Source: an uncultured Clostridia bacterium
GTDB taxonomy: Bacteria > Bacillota_A > Clostridia > Christensenellales > Aristaeellaceae
DNA: 6,097 nucleotides
NCBI GenBank assembly: GCA_947166205.1
Contig: CAMVDI010000112.1
Location: 1 to 6,097, forward strand
Direction: 5' to 3'
Shown here: positions 4,190-6,097 of the stretch, piece after piece
How positions within the stretch are numbered: position 1 is the first letter of the stretch
Layout: every line of letters begins with the position of its first letter
The notes under the pieces: model-generated
The model's database searches: none
Told to the model about the DNA's origin: nothing
Seen by the model: only the letters and a program-made list of their open reading frames with translations
Made by a program: the position numbers and the translations under genes

Positions 4190-6097
4190 TTATTCGCCGG
4201 AGAAGCGGAGCCAGATGGCCGGTCTCACTCCGCCTCGGAATGTCACATCCTCCGGAATTCTCTGCCCCGTCTCCGTCATGCAGACGACCCTGTCTTCATA
4301 ATCCCCGGGGGACCGCAGAAGCCAGATGTTCCTGTACCACAGCGCGTTGTCTGCTCCGGCCTTGGCCAGAACACAGGGCGTGGCTTCGCACGCTCTCCGC
4401 GTCATATCGGACAGATACCCGGTCGTTGCTTCCCGATAGCTCAGGAGGAAAACCCAGTCCGTTGTATCGATTCCGCCGTCCGTTTTATAGAATCCCTGGC
4501 TTTCGCCGTTGTCCACCTCGGTCTCCGGAATGAGCCGCTGTTCCCCGGCGCTGAAAGCAGTGCGGAGGAAAATCCGGTTCAGCCATTTCCGGACATCGGA
4601 GTCTGCCCAGGTGATGTTCTTCTCTTCGGTATGATACGGCTGAAGCTCCAGTATCTTCCTGCTCAGCAGCAGGCAGCGGTCTTCCCGAACCTCCAGCACA
4701 ATCCATTCAATCTCTTCCTTGCTGTCAGCCCTGTTGTCCTGTTCATATCTTCCAAAGGTGACCACGTTCCCGACCGCGGCAAACCGCTGGGGATCGTATC
4801 CGAGGGAGGACAGGGTCACAGGCTCCTGCGGAGCATCGGGATCCCTGAAAATCCCGGAATCGAAGCTCACCCAGACAGCCGGAACAACACAGACATCCTC
4901 TGAATTGACATCCCCGGTGCAGAAGGATTCATCCGCGTCGATCGCCAGGGCCTTTTTCTGCTCCTCGCCCGGCGAGCGGAGCCACCACCAGCCCGAGGGT
5001 TCTCCCTCCGCCGTCTTCTCCGTATCCGAGGCGTAGGCCCCCCTCCGGCGCGCGAAGGCGGTCGGGGCGACTCTGCCCTGCGCGTGATACGCGGCGGCTT
5101 CGCCGTAGCTGAGAAGGAAAACGCTGTCCTCGGTATTGTTCCCTCCGTTCGTGGTCAGTCCCGGATATCCCTGATCATTGTCATTGCTGACCGCCGACAG
5201 GCTCACGGCCAGCCTCTCCTCTTCCGAAAACGCGCTGAAAAGGAAATCGCTGTTCAGCCAGGCCCTGAGGCTGCAGTTCTCCCATGTCACATCGCTGAGT
5301 TCCGTGTGATAGGGCCGGACATCCAGACCGTATTTGCTTACGAGCAGACATTTTTCCCCGTCCGCCGCGAGCACATACCATACGATATCTTCCTCCCCGT
5401 TTGACGGATCGTTGTCCTGTTCATATCTGCCGAACGTGACCTGATTTCCGACGCGCCGGAATTCGCTCAGGTCCGCGTATCGGGAGCCCTGGCTTCCCGC
5501 GGAATCCGCCTTCGGCGTGGGTGTCTCAGGCTGGGGCAGCATCGGATCAGCCATTACCGCCGTAGGGGGCGCCGTGGGCGTCGCCGTAAGTGTCTCCGTG
5601 GGCGTCGCGGTAGGTGTCGCCGTGGGCGTCGCCGTGGGCGTCGCCGTAGGCGTCGCCGTGGGCGTCGCGGTGGGCGTCGCCGTAGGTGTCGCCGTGGGCG
5701 TATCCGTAGGCGTCGCGGTAGGTGTCGCCGTGGGCGTCTCCGTAGGAGTCTCCGTGGGCGTCTCCGTAGGAGTCTCCGTAGGTGTCGCCGTGGGCGTAGG
5801 CGTCTCCGTATCCGTCGGATTTCCCGTCACCGCCGGGGGCTGAGTCGGGCGCAGCACACCGGAACCCAGGATCACGCCCACAAGAAGAAGGATCCCCAGC
5901 AGCGCGGACAGGAGGATAATCAGCTTTTTCGGCTTCCGGTCTTTCTTTCCGGATGCTTCCGGAGCCTGCCGGTCAGGCTGTTTCTTTCCCTGAGTTCCGC
6001 CCCTTCCCGCTTCGCTGAGCGCCCCGGCGTTTCCCTCCGGAACCCGGGCCGTCCGATCCTCCCGGACCGTCTTTTCCTGCGGTTCCTCTTCCTTTCC
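4190..6097 (-). CDS. Membrane-anchored surface protein with Thr-Pro stalk and two DUF6273 domains, N-terminus missing
   Basis: The frame is open to the right edge, so the true start is outside; 635 residues are visible (numbered from the edge). Residues 1-58 are charged and probably disordered ([10 protein letters not shown] at the edge, KKDRKPKK just before the membrane). Residues about 59-82 are one transmembrane helix ([20 protein letters not shown]). The basic side precedes it, so the C-terminal part is outside. Residues 93-179 are a Thr-Pro stalk of ATPT/ETPT units. Two DUF6273 copies follow, at about 216-412 and 442-633. Both open with [14 protein letters not shown] and share PYHTE, TW, WLN and LRSPG, and they end VPAVWV and VRPAIWL. 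DUF6273 occurs in Clostridia surface proteins; its ligand or activity is not known to me. A kinase or zinc-ribbon head in the missing part is possible but unseen. A frame starting at GTG 5881 would cut the membrane helix and is rejected as the start. The LRR gene follows 32 bases downstream. Confidence 0.9.
   Translation of the reverse strand, partial: GKEEEPQEKTVREDRTARVPEGNAGALSEAGRGGTQGKKQPDRQAPEASGKKDRKPKKLIILLSALLGILLLVGVILGSGVLRPTQPPAVTGNPTDTETPTPTATPTETPTETPTETPTETPTATPTATPTDTPTATPTATPTATPTATPTATPTATPTATPTATPTETLTATPTAPPTAVMADPMLPQPETPTPKADSAGSQGSRYADLSEFRRVGNQVTFGRYEQDNDPSNGEEDIVWYVLAADGEKCLLVSKYGLDVRPYHTELSDVTWENCSLRAWLNSDFLFSAFSEEERLAVSLSAVSNDNDQGYPGLTTNGGNNTEDSVFLLSYGEAAAYHAQGRVAPTAFARRRGAYASDTEKTAEGEPSGWWWLRSPGEEQKKALAIDADESFCTGDVNSEDVCVVPAVWVSFDSGIFRDPDAPQEPVTLSSLGYDPQRFAAVGNVVTFGRYEQDNRADSKEEIEWIVLEVREDRCLLLSRKILELQPYHTEEKNITWADSDVRKWLNRIFLRTAFSAGEQRLIPETEVDNGESQGFYKTDGGIDTTDWVFLLSYREATTGYLSDMTRRACEATPCVLAKAGADNALWYRNIWLLRSPGDYEDRVVCMTETGQRIPEDVTFRGGVRPAIWLRFSGE
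5561..5821 (-). repeat. 12-bp tandem repeat encoding the Thr-Pro stalk
   Basis: Four-residue units ATPT, ETPT or DTPT repeat for about 87 codons. On the plus strand the unit reads GTCGCCGTGGGC, with variants such as GTCTCCGTAGGA and GTATCCGTAGGC. A 12-bp period keeps the frame, so slippage would change the stalk length without breaking the protein. Such Pro-Thr stalks usually carry a domain away from the membrane or through the cell wall and may be O-glycosylated; the latter is inference. Confidence 0.9.

Noticed and set aside
4193..5450. Diversity-generating retroelement target (variable C-type lectin domain)
   Set aside because: No reverse transcriptase and no template repeat are in the window, and the two domain copies differ throughout, not only at adenine-derived positions.
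5561..5821. Possible CRISPR array
   Set aside because: The repeat is 12 bp, contiguous and without spacers, and it encodes a stalk in frame.
5517..5843. Plus-strand frame made of Val-Gly-Val-Ala repeats
   Set aside because: It is the opposite strand of the 12-bp Thr-Pro repeat; any frame of a 12-bp repeat stays open.

Overview
The window looks like a moderately G+C-rich member of the Firmicutes, most likely a gut or rumen Clostridia. This is inferred from gene content, not from a marker gene: a BspA-type leucine-rich-repeat secreted protein, a DUF6273 surface protein on a Thr-Pro stalk, a Nif11-type leader peptide, and strong AGGAGG-like ribosome sites. All four credible genes lie on the minus strand, so they read from right to left.

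Right part (4190 to the right edge): the C-terminal 635 residues of a membrane-anchored surface protein. It has a charged cytoplasmic segment, one transmembrane helix, a long Thr-Pro stalk encoded by a 12-bp tandem repeat, and two DUF6273 domains. Its N-terminus lies outside the window. After a gap of 32 bases, with a strong Shine-Dalgarno site in it, comes an 873-codon secreted protein (1536-4157). This has a signal peptide, an unrecognised N-terminal region and 22 BspA-type leucine-rich repeats. The two genes are probably co-transcribed and would put two kinds of ligand-binding module at or outside the cell surface.

Middle (about 1346-1535): an intergenic stretch with a possible terminator for the LRR gene, a good sigma-A-type promoter and a leader hairpin. 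The promoter drives a 100-codon gene (1043-1345) for a Nif11-like precursor peptide. It has an acidic leader ending in VAGG and a strongly cationic 34-residue core with a single cysteine. No modification enzyme, peptidase or ABC exporter for it is visible.

Left part: between the peptide gene and sbcD, the plus strand carries what looks like the last one or two helices of a MATE-family transporter with the rest missing, a perfect 10-bp inverted repeat, and a very G+C-rich spacer. From 684 leftwards runs the N-terminal 228 residues of SbcD, the nuclease subunit of SbcCD, which starts at TTG and is cut by the window edge. It is a housekeeping DNA-repair gene and probably marks the chromosomal edge of the accessory segment.

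The most interesting item is the apparently orphan Nif11-leader peptide with an antimicrobial-like core, next to a large surface-protein pair and a degraded transporter. Nothing in the window shows a complete new multi-gene system.
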